Of a stretch of 64,000 bases of DNA, positions 36,424 through 45,254 are shown piece by piece. Location: assembly GCF_001742225.1 (NCBI RefSeq), contig NZ_CP017075.1:1054001-1118000 (forward strand). Reading direction: 5' to 3'. The number at the start of each line of letters is the position of its first letter. The stretch's first letter is position 1. Below the pieces are notes generated by a model. It saw only the letters and a list, made by a program, of their open reading frames with translations. It made no database searches and was not told the origin of the DNA. The DNA is from Novosphingobium resinovorum (lineage in GTDB: Bacteria > Pseudomonadota > Alphaproteobacteria > Sphingomonadales > Sphingomonadaceae). The translations under genes and the position numbers were made by a program.

Positions 36424-37359
36424 ATGGCCAAGACTTCCGGACACATCCGCGACAACATAGTCCTCTACGGCGCGCTGGCGGCGAACATGGGCATCGCCGT
36501 CGCCAAGTTCGTGGCGGCAGGTATCGGCGGCTCTTCCGCCATGGCGACCGAGGGTGTCCATTCGCTGGTTGACAGCGGTAACCAGATCCTGCTGCTCTAC
36601 GGCCAGAACCAGGGCAAGCGCGCAGCCGACGCAGCCCATCCCTTCGGCTACGGGCGCGAGCTGTACTTCTGGGCCTTCGTCGTCGCGATCCTGATCTTCG
36701 CGGGCGGCGCGGGTATTTCGATCTACGAGGGCATCGCCCATATCCGCGAGCCCCGCGCGGTCGAGGACCCGACCCTCAGCTACATCGTGCTGGGCGTCGC
36801 CTTCCTCATGGAGGGCGCATCCTGGGCCATCGCGGTGAAGGAGTTCAACGCGGGCCGCGCCGGGCAGAGCTGGTGGCAGGCAATCCGCCGCTCCAAGGAC
36901 CCGCCGGGCTTCATCGTCCTGTTCGAGGACAGCGCAGCGCTGATCGGCCTCGTCATCGCAGCGCTCGGCATCTGGGCTAGCGGCCACTTCGCAGAGCCGA
37001 GGCTCGACGGCGCGGCATCGGTTCTGATCGGCCTGGTGCTGGCGGCCGTCGCAGTGCTGCTGGCGCGCGAGTCCAAGGGCCTGCTGATCGGAGAGGCCGC
37101 CGACCCGGCACTGATTGCCGGGCTGCGCGGGGTGATGGAAGGCAACCCGCACATCACCTCGGTCAACCATGTGCGCACCGTCCACACAGGACCGGACGCG
37201 GTGTTCGTGGCGATCAGCGCGGACTTTGCCGACAACCTGCCGATGGGCGAGGCGGAAACGCTGATCGAAAACTTGGAGACGCGGATGAAAGCGCTCTCGC
37301 CGAAGATCACCTCGATCTACATCCGGCCCGAGAAGCGCGAGCAGGCGGTGCTGGGTTGA
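36424..37359 (+). CDS. cation diffusion facilitator transporter (SLC30A9/ZnT9-like)
   Basis: 311 residues; exports a divalent cation (Zn or similar) from the cytoplasm by proton antiport. About six membrane helices. First metal half-site HSLVD (His46, Asp50); in the second helix the usual HD pair is replaced by Glu168-Asp169 (FIVLFEDSAALIGL), as in the ZnT9-like group, together with HPFGYGRELYFWAF. Start at ATG 36424; earlier frame starts lie in a repeat. Not obviously linked to the catabolic genes on either side. Confidence 0.9.
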   Translation: MAKTSGHIRDNIVLYGALAANMGIAVAKFVAAGIGGSSAMATEGVHSLVDSGNQILLLYGQNQGKRAADAAHPFGYGRELYFWAFVVAILIFAGGAGISIYEGIAHIREPRAVEDPTLSYIVLGVAFLMEGASWAIAVKEFNAGRAGQSWWQAIRRSKDPPGFIVLFEDSAALIGLVIAALGIWASGHFAEPRLDGAASVLIGLVLAAVAVLLARESKGLLIGEAADPALIAGLRGVMEGNPHITSVNHVRTVHTGPDAVFVAISADFADNLPMGEAETLIENLETRMKALSPKITSIYIRPEKREQAVLG

Positions 37360-37365
37360 GTAAGG

Positions 37366-37482
37366 CCCACCCCTGCCCCCTCCCGCACGCGGGAGGGGAA
37401 TGAAAGGCCACCGCTTCGCCCTCCCGCGTGCGGGAGGGCCGGTAGGCTTGAGAGCGCAGCGAACTAGCCGGACGGGGTGGGT
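37366..37482 (+). repeat. intergenic repeat family E, copy 3
   Basis: CCCACCCCTGCCCCCTCCCG ... GACGGGGTGGGT with hairpins CCCTCCCGC-ACGC-GGGAGGGG and CCCTCCCGCGTGCGGGAGGG. It starts 6 bp after the CDF stop and ends beside the E1-beta stop. Confidence 0.8.
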
Positions 37483-37483
37483 A

Positions 37484-38503
37484 TCAGATCGCCATCAGCC
37501 GCTTGACCTCCGCGACGATCTCGGGCGGCTGCACGAGATAGGCATCCTCCAGCTTCTTCGCGAAGGGCACCGCGCAATACGGCGCGCCGAGGCGACCGAC
37601 CGGCGCCTTGAGCTTGCCGAACAGCACTTCCTGCGCGGTCGCGGCGATCTCCGCGCCAGGACCGAAGTTGCGGCCCGCTTCGTGGACCACCAACAGGCGT
37701 CCGGTCTTTTCGGCCGAGGCCAGCACCGTTTCCTTGTCCCACGGCGAGATCGTGCGCAGGTCGACCACTTCGACCGAGACGCCCGCCGCCGCCAGTTCCT
37801 CGACCGCCTGCATCACCGTGAACATCATCTGCCCGTAGGAGACGATGGTGAGGTCGCTGCCCGGTACGACCACGTTGGCCTTGCCCAGCGGGATCGGGCC
37901 CTGGTTGACCGGCGTGTCCATCGGCACGAACAGGGTCTTGACGCTTTCGATGATGATGACCGGATCGGGGTCCTGGATCGCCGAGAGATAGAGGCCCTTC
38001 ATGTCGCCCGGGGTCCAGGGGATCACCACCTTGATGCCCGCGGTATGCGCGAACCACGCCTCGTAGAAGTCGGCGTGCTGCCCGGCGGTCTGGTTGCCGC
38101 CGCCGGTCATGGTGCGGATCACCAGCGGCACCTGGCTCTGGCCGCCGGACATGAAGCGCAGCTTGGCCGCGTGGTTCACGATCATGTCCATGGCGACGGT
38201 CGTGAAGTTCATCAGCATGATCTCGGCCACCGGCTTGTAGCCGGCCATGGCCACGCCGATCGCCGCGCCCATGATCGCCTGTTCAGAGATCGGGGTGGAG
38301 CGCACGCGGCTGGTGCCGAACTTCGTCGACAGCCCGCGCGTCACGCCGCAGACACCGCCGCCCTCGTTGTCAGCGATATCCTCGCCCAGAACGAGAACCT
38401 TGGGATCGGCTTCCATCGCCTCGCTCAGCGCGGCGTTGATGGCCTGCAGGCCGTTCATCTTCACCGTCTCGACGACGGGGGCTTCGAGAGTTTCAGTGCT
38501 CAT
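37484..38503 (-). CDS. 2-oxoacid dehydrogenase E1 component, beta subunit
   Basis: 339 residues, normal for PdhB/AcoB-type subunits. Thiamine-diphosphate-binding Glu region VLVLGEDIADNEGG; typical ISEQAIMGAAIGVAMAGYKPVAEIMLMNF and DLRTISPWDKETVLASAEKTGRLLVVHEA. It forms alpha2beta2 with the preceding subunit and decarboxylates a 2-oxoacid. The ATG overlaps the alpha-subunit stop (ATGA). No E2 or E3 gene follows in this window. Confidence 0.92.
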   Translation of the reverse strand: MSTETLEAPVVETVKMNGLQAINAALSEAMEADPKVLVLGEDIADNEGGGVCGVTRGLSTKFGTSRVRSTPISEQAIMGAAIGVAMAGYKPVAEIMLMNFTTVAMDMIVNHAAKLRFMSGGQSQVPLVIRTMTGGGNQTAGQHADFYEAWFAHTAGIKVVIPWTPGDMKGLYLSAIQDPDPVIIIESVKTLFVPMDTPVNQGPIPLGKANVVVPGSDLTIVSYGQMMFTVMQAVEELAAAGVSVEVVDLRTISPWDKETVLASAEKTGRLLVVHEAGRNFGPGAEIAATAQEVLFGKLKAPVGRLGAPYCAVPFAKKLEDAYLVQPPEIVAEVKRLMAI

Positions 38504-39498
38504 GCCGGAATCTCCTCGGCAAAGACGTCGCGGCGCAGTTCGTCGTCGGACGGGAATTCACAGGCCACTGCGTAGTCGATGGCGTCGTTGACCTCGGCCT
38601 CGATCTTCGCGGTGAGTTCGTCGAGCTGCTCGGCACTGGCGACACCGTCGTCGATCAGCTTTTGGCGGAAGCGCGGCAGCGGATCGGCCTCGATCGCGGC
38701 GGCCTTTTCTTCCTTGGTCATGTAGGCGTCGTTGTCGCCGAAGACGTGGCCCATGAAGCGGAAGGTCTTGCACTCCAGCAAGGTCGGCCCCTCACCGGCG
38801 CGGGCGCGCTCGATGGCGGCGTGGGCATGGGCATAGACGTCGAGCGGATCGTTGCCGTCCACCGTGTAGCCCGGCATACCGTAACCGGCCGCGCGCTTGG
38901 CGATGAAGTCCACCGAGGTGCCGTTCTCGTAGCGGGTGTGCTCGGCAAAGCCATTGTTCTGGCACACGAAGATCACCGGCAGCTTCCACACCGAGGCGAG
39001 GTTCAGCGCCTCGTGGAAGGCGCCGATGTTGCTGGCGCCATCACCGAAGTAGGCGACGGTGACCTGCTTCGTGCCGTCGAGCAGCGCCGCCCAACCGAAG
39101 CCGTTGGCGATCGGCATCGAGGAGCCGACGATGCCCGTCGTCACCATGACGCCGGTCTCCGGGTGAGTGAGGTGCATCGGGCCGCCCTTGCCCTTGCAGG
39201 TGCCGTCGACGCGGCCGCAGATTTCTGCCCACAGGGGCCGCAGCGGCATGTCCTTGGCGACCATGTCGTGGATGCCGCGATAGATCGTGCAGATCTTGTC
39301 GTCATTGTTGAGCAGCACCGAGATCGCCGAGGGAATGCACTCTTGCCCGCGCGCCGAATAATATGGCGCGGTGATGCGGCCGCGGCGGATCTGCTGACGG
39401 GTGAGGTCGTCGTTGCGCTCGATGCGGATCATTCGACGGTAGATGTCGACCTGTGTGGCGGCGTCGGGGATGGCCCGGTTGGTTGGCGTTTCGCTCAT
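38500..39498 (-). CDS. 2-oxoacid dehydrogenase E1 component, alpha subunit
   Basis: 332 residues from ATG 39498 (AGAGGA five bases upstream). Thiamine diphosphate motif GDGASNIGAFHEALNLASVWKLPVIFVCQNN; the phosphorylation-loop analogue is YENGTSVDFIAKRAAGYG. Similar to acetoin dehydrogenase AcoA or pyruvate dehydrogenase PdhA; I cannot choose between them. It follows the KstD-like gene by 104 bp on the same strand. Confidence 0.92.
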   Translation of the reverse strand: MSETPTNRAIPDAATQVDIYRRMIRIERNDDLTRQQIRRGRITAPYYSARGQECIPSAISVLLNNDDKICTIYRGIHDMVAKDMPLRPLWAEICGRVDGTCKGKGGPMHLTHPETGVMVTTGIVGSSMPIANGFGWAALLDGTKQVTVAYFGDGASNIGAFHEALNLASVWKLPVIFVCQNNGFAEHTRYENGTSVDFIAKRAAGYGMPGYTVDGNDPLDVYAHAHAAIERARAGEGPTLLECKTFRFMGHVFGDNDAYMTKEEKAAAIEADPLPRFRQKLIDDGVASAEQLDELTAKIEAEVNDAIDYAVACEFPSDDELRRDVFAEEIPA

Positions 39499-39602
39499 GA
39501 TTCCTCTCTCGGACAGCTCGTGGCTGCTGGGATGGCTGAACATTGGTTCAGGGCAGGCCCCGCTGGCAAGGACGGGCGAACCGCCCCTGCGGTATCTGCG
39601 TT

Positions 39603-41294
39603 TCAGAACACCTGGTTGCCGAGGCCGGCCGCGTGCTTGGCCGCGATCCAGCCGAAGGTCATCGACGGGCCGACGCTCGCCCCGGCGCCGGGATAGACGC
39701 GGCCCATCGGCGAGGCGGTGGTGACGCCGCAGGCATAGAGCCCCTCGATCGCCGAGCCGTCCTCGCGCAGCACTCGCGAATCGCAGTCACACACGACGCC
39801 GCCGTAAGTCCCGACGTCGCCGGGATAGACCGGGAAAGCATAGAACGGCGCCTTGTCGATCATCCCCATCGTCTGGTTCGGGCCGTCCTTGAAGAACGGA
39901 TCGCCGAGGAAGTTGTCGTAGGCCCGCTCGCCGCGCTGGAAATCCTCGTCGCGGCCGCCGCGCACGAAGCCGTTCCAGCGCGCGACCGTGGTTTCCAGAG
40001 AGCCGGGAGGAACGCCGATGATCCCGGCCAGTTCGCCAACCGTATCCGCCTTGCGCATCCAGCCCGAGGCGAGCCACTTGGCCATGTTCTTCTTCGCGGT
40101 GCCCTTACCGGCGACGGCGTATTCGTCCATGTACTGCTGGTCGAGAATCGCCCAGCTCGGCACGGCGGGCACGGTGCGGTTGCGCACCAGCATGGTCTCG
40201 CAGAACGCCTCGTAGGAGCCGCCCTCGTTCATGTAGCGCAGGCCCGACTGGTCGACCTGGATCGCATGGGGCTTGGCGGTGGTGCTCTGGGTGCCGGGCT
40301 TGACGTAGTCGGTGTCCCAGCCGGGCGCATCGGTCATCTGGAAACCGACCATCTGGTCCATCTGCGCCAGCGCCGCGCCCTTCGCGGCGAGTTCGCGGTG
40401 CATGTCGCCGGTGTCGGTCTCGATGCCGTTGGACCACTTCGACTGCGTGCCCGGCATGTAGGTGTCGCGCATCGCCTGGTTCATCGAGAACCCGCCCGCG
40501 TTCATCAGGATGCCCAGCCGCGCACCGATGCGCCAAGGCCTGCCGTCTTTCTCGGTGACGACGCCGACGGCTTTTTCGCCTTCCATGATGACTTCGCTGA
40601 CGGGCGAATTAACGCGGATATCCGCCGCCTGATTGTCCAGAACCGCCTTGAGCATGCGCCCCTGCAAGGCCGCGCCGGCGGTGACCCAATGCTTGCCGGT
40701 CAGTTTGCCGAGGATGATCTTGAACCCGATCCCGACGATCAGCCGCTTGATCGCCCACGAATGCTTCGCGAAGGGCAGCTTCATCGCATCGTCCAGCTTG
40801 ACCGGCACTTCGGCGAAGCCCTGACGCAGCTTGCCCGCCCATTCCTTGCCCAGCTCATTCTTGTCGAAGGGCAAAGCCGTAACGGTGCGGCTGGTCTTCA
40901 TACCGCCGGGGAGTTCATCGTAGTAGTCGGGCCAGAAGCGGGAGCCGCGCTCCATCCTGACCCCCTGCGAAACGATGAAGTCCAGCATCTTCGGCGCTTC
41001 GACCGCATAAGTGCGGCGGCGCGCGGGGCTGGTGCCGGGGGATTCCGCATCGTCGGGCACCACCGCGTCGAGGTACTGGCAAGCGCGTTCCAGACTGTCC
41101 TCGCCGGGGTCCATGAAGCGGTTGCCGGGTATCCACATGACCCCGCCGGACTTCGCCGTGGTGCCGCCGATCCACTGCGCCTTCTCGAGGATCACGACGG
41201 TCTTGCCCGCCTGCTTCATCAAGAGCGCCGAAGCCATCGAGCCTGCGCCACTTCCTACGACCACCCAGTCGAAAGTCTCGTCGAACTGCGTCAT
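39603..41294 (-). CDS. FAD-dependent 3-ketosteroid-delta1-dehydrogenase-like oxidoreductase
   Basis: 563 residues from ATG 41294 (MTQFDETFDWVVVGSGAGSMASALLM). Dinucleotide-binding GSGAGSMASA; KstD-type segments GGTTAKSGGVMWIPGNRFM and the C-terminal YACGVTTASPMGRVYPGAGASVGPSMTFGWIAAKHA. The family introduces double bonds into cyclic ketones (steroid ring A) or reduces enoates. A longer frame upstream adds arginine-rich sequence without coding character. Substrate not proven; a steroid or other cyclic terpenoid is suggested. Confidence 0.88.
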   Translation of the reverse strand: MTQFDETFDWVVVGSGAGSMASALLMKQAGKTVVILEKAQWIGGTTAKSGGVMWIPGNRFMDPGEDSLERACQYLDAVVPDDAESPGTSPARRRTYAVEAPKMLDFIVSQGVRMERGSRFWPDYYDELPGGMKTSRTVTALPFDKNELGKEWAGKLRQGFAEVPVKLDDAMKLPFAKHSWAIKRLIVGIGFKIILGKLTGKHWVTAGAALQGRMLKAVLDNQAADIRVNSPVSEVIMEGEKAVGVVTEKDGRPWRIGARLGILMNAGGFSMNQAMRDTYMPGTQSKWSNGIETDTGDMHRELAAKGAALAQMDQMVGFQMTDAPGWDTDYVKPGTQSTTAKPHAIQVDQSGLRYMNEGGSYEAFCETMLVRNRTVPAVPSWAILDQQYMDEYAVAGKGTAKKNMAKWLASGWMRKADTVGELAGIIGVPPGSLETTVARWNGFVRGGRDEDFQRGERAYDNFLGDPFFKDGPNQTMGMIDKAPFYAFPVYPGDVGTYGGVVCDCDSRVLREDGSAIEGLYACGVTTASPMGRVYPGAGASVGPSMTFGWIAAKHAAGLGNQVF

Positions 41295-41485
41295 CGTGCC
41301 GTAACCTCTCCGCCTAGCCGCGCTGCTGCGCATGCGTTCAGCCCGGTAGATCGAACTTCGCCCGCTTTGGCAACGCGAAGGGTAAAGGTTTCGCCGGAGC
41401 GAAAGGTTTGGGCAAAATCGCGTTTTCGCATGGTCCTCGATACCGCCCGGCCTATGACGCTGGAGGGAAGAGGAGACCTGCCGAA

Positions 41486-42295
41486 ATGACCGATACCGCG
41501 CCCGCCCTGCCACAGTTGGCCATGATCGAAATGGCCCGCGAAGGACGGCTGCTGCGCATCACGCTCAACCGGCCCGAGGCGCTGAACGCGGTAAACCTGC
41601 AGCTTCACGACGATCTGGCCGAGGCGATGTGGTTCGCACAGGTCGATACCGGATCGGACGTCGTGGTGCTGACCGGCGCGGGCCGGGCCTTCTCGGCAGG
41701 CGGCGACCTCGACCACATCGAGAACAATGCGCGCAATCCCCACCTCTTCGACCACGAGACGCGCGTGGCCAAACGGATCGTCTCCACCCTGCTCGACATC
41801 GACAAGCCCGTGGTGTGCCGGATGAACGGCCACGCGGTCGGCCTCGGCGCGACGCTGGCGCTGCTGTGCGACGTGATCTTCGCCGCCGAAGGCGCGAAGA
41901 TCGGCGACCCGCACGTCGGCCTCGGCCTTGTCGCGGGGGACGGCGGCGCGGTGATCTGGGCGCAGCGCATCGGCCTGACGCGGGCGAAGGAATACCTGCT
42001 GACCGGCGACCTCCTTACCGCCGGCAAGGCGGCGGAGATCGGGCTGATCAACCATTGCGTCCCGGCAGATGAACTCGACGCCAGGGTGGATGCGTTCTGC
42101 GCGAAGCTGCTGGCAAGCGCGACGGTGGCGATCCGGGCGACCAAGATCCTCACCAATCTCGAACTCAAGCGGCTGGCGACGGCGCTGATGGACGCCGGCA
42201 TCGCCTACGAAAGCGTCTCGGTCCGCAGCATGGATCATCTGGAGGGGATTCAGGCCCTCAAGGAAAAACGCGCCCCGAAGTTCGTGGGCCGCTGA
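41486..42295 (+). CDS. enoyl-CoA hydratase/isomerase family protein lacking both catalytic glutamates
   Basis: 269 residues from ATG 41486 with AGGAGA (41471-41476). Crotonase fold: GAGRAFSAGGDLDHIE, then CRMNGHAVGLGATLALLCDVIFAAEGAKIGDPHVGLGLVAGDGGAVIW. At the positions of the two hydratase glutamates it has Thr (ATL) and His (DPHVG), so simple enoyl-CoA hydration is unlikely; isomerase, hydrolase or C-C cleavage chemistry is possible. It is divergent from the KstD-like gene (191 bp between the starts). Confidence 0.88.
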   Translation: MTDTAPALPQLAMIEMAREGRLLRITLNRPEALNAVNLQLHDDLAEAMWFAQVDTGSDVVVLTGAGRAFSAGGDLDHIENNARNPHLFDHETRVAKRIVSTLLDIDKPVVCRMNGHAVGLGATLALLCDVIFAAEGAKIGDPHVGLGLVAGDGGAVIWAQRIGLTRAKEYLLTGDLLTAGKAAEIGLINHCVPADELDARVDAFCAKLLASATVAIRATKILTNLELKRLATALMDAGIAYESVSVRSMDHLEGIQALKEKRAPKFVGR

Positions 42296-42301
42296 CGGCG
42301 T

Positions 42302-43278
42302 TCACTTCGCGGGCGCAGGTGCCGGTCTTGGCGGCATCGGCGGTGGAGGCGGCGCTGGTCGCGGGAAATCGGGCACGGTCTTTCCTGTGGCAAGCACCTG
42401 TTTCGCGCACCATGCGAATGCTTCGGGCAACTGCGGCAGTCCGGCGGGGGCATCGCGGCGGTGAAGCGGCAGGCTGCGAGGCGATAGGCGTCATCCTGAT
42501 AGAGCTTGATCATGTCCGGCCGGGTGAAACGAAGCACCGCCCCGACGCGCGGATCGTAAGGCACCCCGAACTCCCAGTAGGCGCCGCGCAGGCCGGTCGC
42601 ATTATCGATGTCCCTGGCATCGACATTGAGCGCCAGCGGCGCATCGTCCCCGCCCCAGGCCTTCTCGACGAAGGCATTGACGGGCGGTGCGCCCCTGGCA
42701 GCGGAGACAACCGACACCTTCCAGCCGGAAAACGCGCGCGTCACATGGACTTTCGCGGGCGGCAGCACCCGCTCCCTGCCCGGGTATGGCCGCACCAGGG
42801 CCAAGGGCAGCTTGCCCTTCGCAAAGGCGCAGTCCGGACCCGGCACGTAGCGGATCAATTGCGAGGGAACGATCCCCGCGCCGCGCTCCAGCCGATCAGG
42901 GCGTACCGTCAGGCGGCACAGCGAAGCCGATTGCGCCTTGCGGTCCACAGACGCCAGCCAGTGCAGTTCGACACGGTCGGCGAAGACCCTGTGATAGAGG
43001 CCCGGAACGGCCGTCCCTTCGGTCAGGGCCTGCGCATCGCCATGCTCGATCAGCATGGGCAATGTTGCCGGGGTGTCCGGAAATACCGGAAATCGCAGCA
43101 TGAAGAGTAACGGCAGTACGTGCTTTTCGTCCGCGAACATGCCCGGCTGCAGAGGCGCGGTATAAGTTTCGACTTGCGCGATACGGTCTATCGACGGCCC
43201 GTCTGGCAATACAGCTTGGGCCGCCAGATTGCTTGACATCGTCAGGCCCGCAATGGCCAGCCACCCGCGCAAGTGCAT
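42302..43278 (-). pseudogene. exported protein of unknown function with an apparent frameshift
   Basis: Starts at ATG 43278 with a signal peptide (MHLRGWLAIAGLTMSSNLAAQA). The frame runs about 275 codons of coherent protein (VEKAWGGDDAPLALNVDARDIDNATGLRGAYWEFGVPYDPRVG ... LYQDDAYRLAACRFTAA), then turns into Arg/Cys-rich nonsense that would overlap the crotonase gene. If one base is restored near 42452-42457, translation continues as DAPAGLPQLPEAFAWCAKQV and ends with a proline-rich tail PPPPPMPPRPAPAPAK before a TGA at 42302-42304, seven bases after the crotonase stop. So the gene is either frameshifted in nature or the sequence has a one-base error. I do not recognise the family. Confidence 0.7.
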
Positions 43279-43342
43279 AACTTCCCCCGAAAAACATGCC
43301 CCGGGAGACCCTTTATGACGTAGCGTGCCGCTATGCCAGCGA

Positions 43343-43675
43343 TTACCCGGGCACCACCCGATCGCCGTGCTCGGTGAACAGCGCAGTGTAGCAGGTGCCG
43401 AAGTCCTGCGCGTCGCTCTGCGTCAGTTCGCCCGACTTCGAGGCCGCGCCGATGGCGGCAAGAAAGGCCATCGGGTCGTCGGCTTCCACGTCATAGATCG
43501 CAAGGAATTCGTTGGGGTCCTCGCCCATCAGCCGCGCCGCGAGCTTGTAGCGCTGGGCACCCGCCATGCCGAACGTGTTGACCAGTTCCGGCAGGTGTCT
43601 GGTATCGTACCATTCGTGATACTCGGCCTCGCGACCGGGCTGTGGGCGGGTGAGCGCGACGAGCTTCATCTTCAT
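43343..43675 (-). CDS. small dimeric alpha/beta-barrel (EthD/DUF4286-like) protein
   Basis: 110 residues from ATG 43675 with AAGGA seven bases upstream. The opening MKLVALTRPQPGREAEYHEWYDTRHLPELVNTFGMAGAQRYKLA has the WYxxxHLP pattern of ferredoxin-like dimeric barrel proteins (EthD group), often small catabolic accessory proteins or monooxygenase-like enzymes. Exact role unknown. It probably shares a transcript with upstream minus-strand genes. Confidence 0.78.
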   Translation of the reverse strand: MKMKLVALTRPQPGREAEYHEWYDTRHLPELVNTFGMAGAQRYKLAARLMGEDPNEFLAIYDVEADDPMAFLAAIGAASKSGELTQSDAQDFGTCYTALFTEHGDRVVPG

Positions 43676-43763
43676 GGGCAGTCCTTTTTTTCCGATTTCC
43701 TCGTCATCGAGGATCAATCAGCCCCGGCGACGACGCAAGCAGGCACTATCCGGCGTCCGAAAG

Positions 43764-43795
43764 CATCGCTCCCCCGCGCTTTCGCCGGAGCGATC
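43764..43795 (-). terminator. hairpin after the truncated AraC gene
   Basis: On the minus strand ATCGCTCC ... GGGAGCGAT (stem about 8 bp) begins right after the stop at 43796. No clear T-run follows, so termination is uncertain. Confidence 0.4.
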
Positions 43796-44212
43796 TTACT
43801 GGAGCAGGCTGCTCGCCGCCGAATACTGCGCGGGATAGTCGGCGAAGACTTCGCTCAGCAGCGTCTCGGCAAGGGCGAGTTCGGCCCGCTCCATCGCCAT
43901 GAACAGGCCGGTGCTGAAGTCCTGCCGCACGAACCCGCGAAGGATGTGCGTGGGCACGGTGACGTGGAGGACTTCGTGCATTCCGTCGCCGCCGGTGCGG
44001 CATTCCATGAAGAACGGCGACATCGAGCGGGTGATGATGAAGTCCCCGGCCCGCGCCACCTCACCGCCGCACTGATTGGAGACGGCAAGCTCTCCGCGCT
44101 TCACGAACCACAGGATAGACAGGTCGGTCTCGTCCTCGCGAATATGCTGGCGCGAACGGCGGAAGAACAGGTTCGCCGCCGAACGCTGGCGAATGATCGA
44201 GATCGCGCCCAC
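43796..44212 (-). pseudogene. truncated AraC-family regulator (N-terminal domain only)
   Basis: About 138 residues (RSAANLFFRRSRQHIREDETDLSILWFVKRGELAVSNQ ... GDFIITRSMSPFFMECRTGGDG ... HEVLHVTVPTHILRGFVRQDF), which match the N-terminal sensing half of AraC-type regulators of ~320 residues. The frame ends at SAASSLLQ with no DNA-binding HTH, and none is found in the three minus-strand frames before the next gene. A start codon is also unclear: GTG 44212 is possible, but coding-like sequence (SPNKRPGDRSERKAV) precedes it without an ATG. Most likely a decayed gene; a stand-alone sensor cannot be excluded. Confidence 0.6.
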
Positions 44213-44273
44213 CGCCTTGCGCTCCGAACGATCGCCAGGGCGTTTGTTCGGAGAGAGCCTGGCGGCGCGGGTT

Positions 44274-45254
44274 TCACTCCATCACCAGCACCACGCGGCC
44301 CGCAGCCTTGCCTGAAAATGCCGCGTTCATGGCGGCGGCGTAGTCCTTCAGCGGATACCTCTCGGCAATCGCGGGAGAGAACGCGCCCTCGCCCGCCAGT
44401 TCTATCACCTTTCGCCGCATCGCCTCGGCTTCGGCCGGGCGCCGCAGAGCATGGTCACGCATCTGCACGCCGATGAGGCTGGCGGACTTCAGCAGCGGCA
44501 GGTTGGTGCGCAGTGCCGCGATCCCGGCGGTGAAACCGATGACGAGGTGACGGCCGTCATATCCCAGGTTGCGGAATGCGGGCTCGCTCGCCTCGCCGCC
44601 CACGGGATCGAAGACGATGTCGACGGGCTTGCCGTCGTTCGCCGCGATGACCTGCTCGCGCCAGTCTTCGGCGCCGGTGGTGACGACCGCATGCGCCCCG
44701 CCCGCCAGTGCCGCCGCCTGCTTCTCCGGACTGGATGCCGAGGCGATGACGTGCAGGCCAAGATGCCTGCCGACCTGGATCGCCGCGTATCCGGTCCCGC
44801 CCGCCGCACCGAGCACCAGAAGCGTCTCGCCCGGCTTCGCGCGCCCGCGATCGGCCAGCGCGTAGTAGGCGGTCTGGTAGTTCACCGCGAAGACGGCGGC
44901 CTGCTCGAAGCTCATCGCTTCGGGCACTTTGACCATGTTCGCTGCCTTGAACAGGTTGGCCTCGGCGAACAACCCGCCGAGCCCGCCGCAGAACACGCGG
45001 TCGCCGGGGGCGAGGTGCGTCACGCCCGGCCCCACCGCCTCGACCACGCCCGCCGCCTCGCTTCCGGGGATGAAGGGCAGTGGCGGCTTGAACTGGTAAT
45101 GCCCCATCGCGGTGAGCACATCGACATAGGACACACCAGCGGCCTTGATGCCGACGCGCACCTGACCCTCGCCGGAAGCGCCGGGATCGAACGCTTCGAG
45201 GACATAGCTCTCCGGCGGCCCGAAGGCGCGGCCGATGACCGCGCGCAGGCTCAA
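44274..45254 (-). CDS. NADPH:quinone oxidoreductase-type MDR enzyme
   Basis: 326 residues from a TTG at 45254 that overlaps the stop of the SDR gene (TTGA). Zinc-free MDR fold: GVSYVDVLTAMGHYQFKPPLPFIPGSEAAGVVEAVG, VNYQTAYYALADRGRAKPGETLLVLGAAGGTGYAAIQVG, VDIVFDPVGGEASEPAFRNL. Reduces quinones or enones with NADPH. Last intact gene of the minus-strand run starting at 49990. Confidence 0.9.
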   Translation of the reverse strand: MSLRAVIGRAFGPPESYVLEAFDPGASGEGQVRVGIKAAGVSYVDVLTAMGHYQFKPPLPFIPGSEAAGVVEAVGPGVTHLAPGDRVFCGGLGGLFAEANLFKAANMVKVPEAMSFEQAAVFAVNYQTAYYALADRGRAKPGETLLVLGAAGGTGYAAIQVGRHLGLHVIASASSPEKQAAALAGGAHAVVTTGAEDWREQVIAANDGKPVDIVFDPVGGEASEPAFRNLGYDGRHLVIGFTAGIAALRTNLPLLKSASLIGVQMRDHALRRPAEAEAMRRKVIELAGEGAFSPAIAERYPLKDYAAAMNAAFSGKAAGRVVLVME

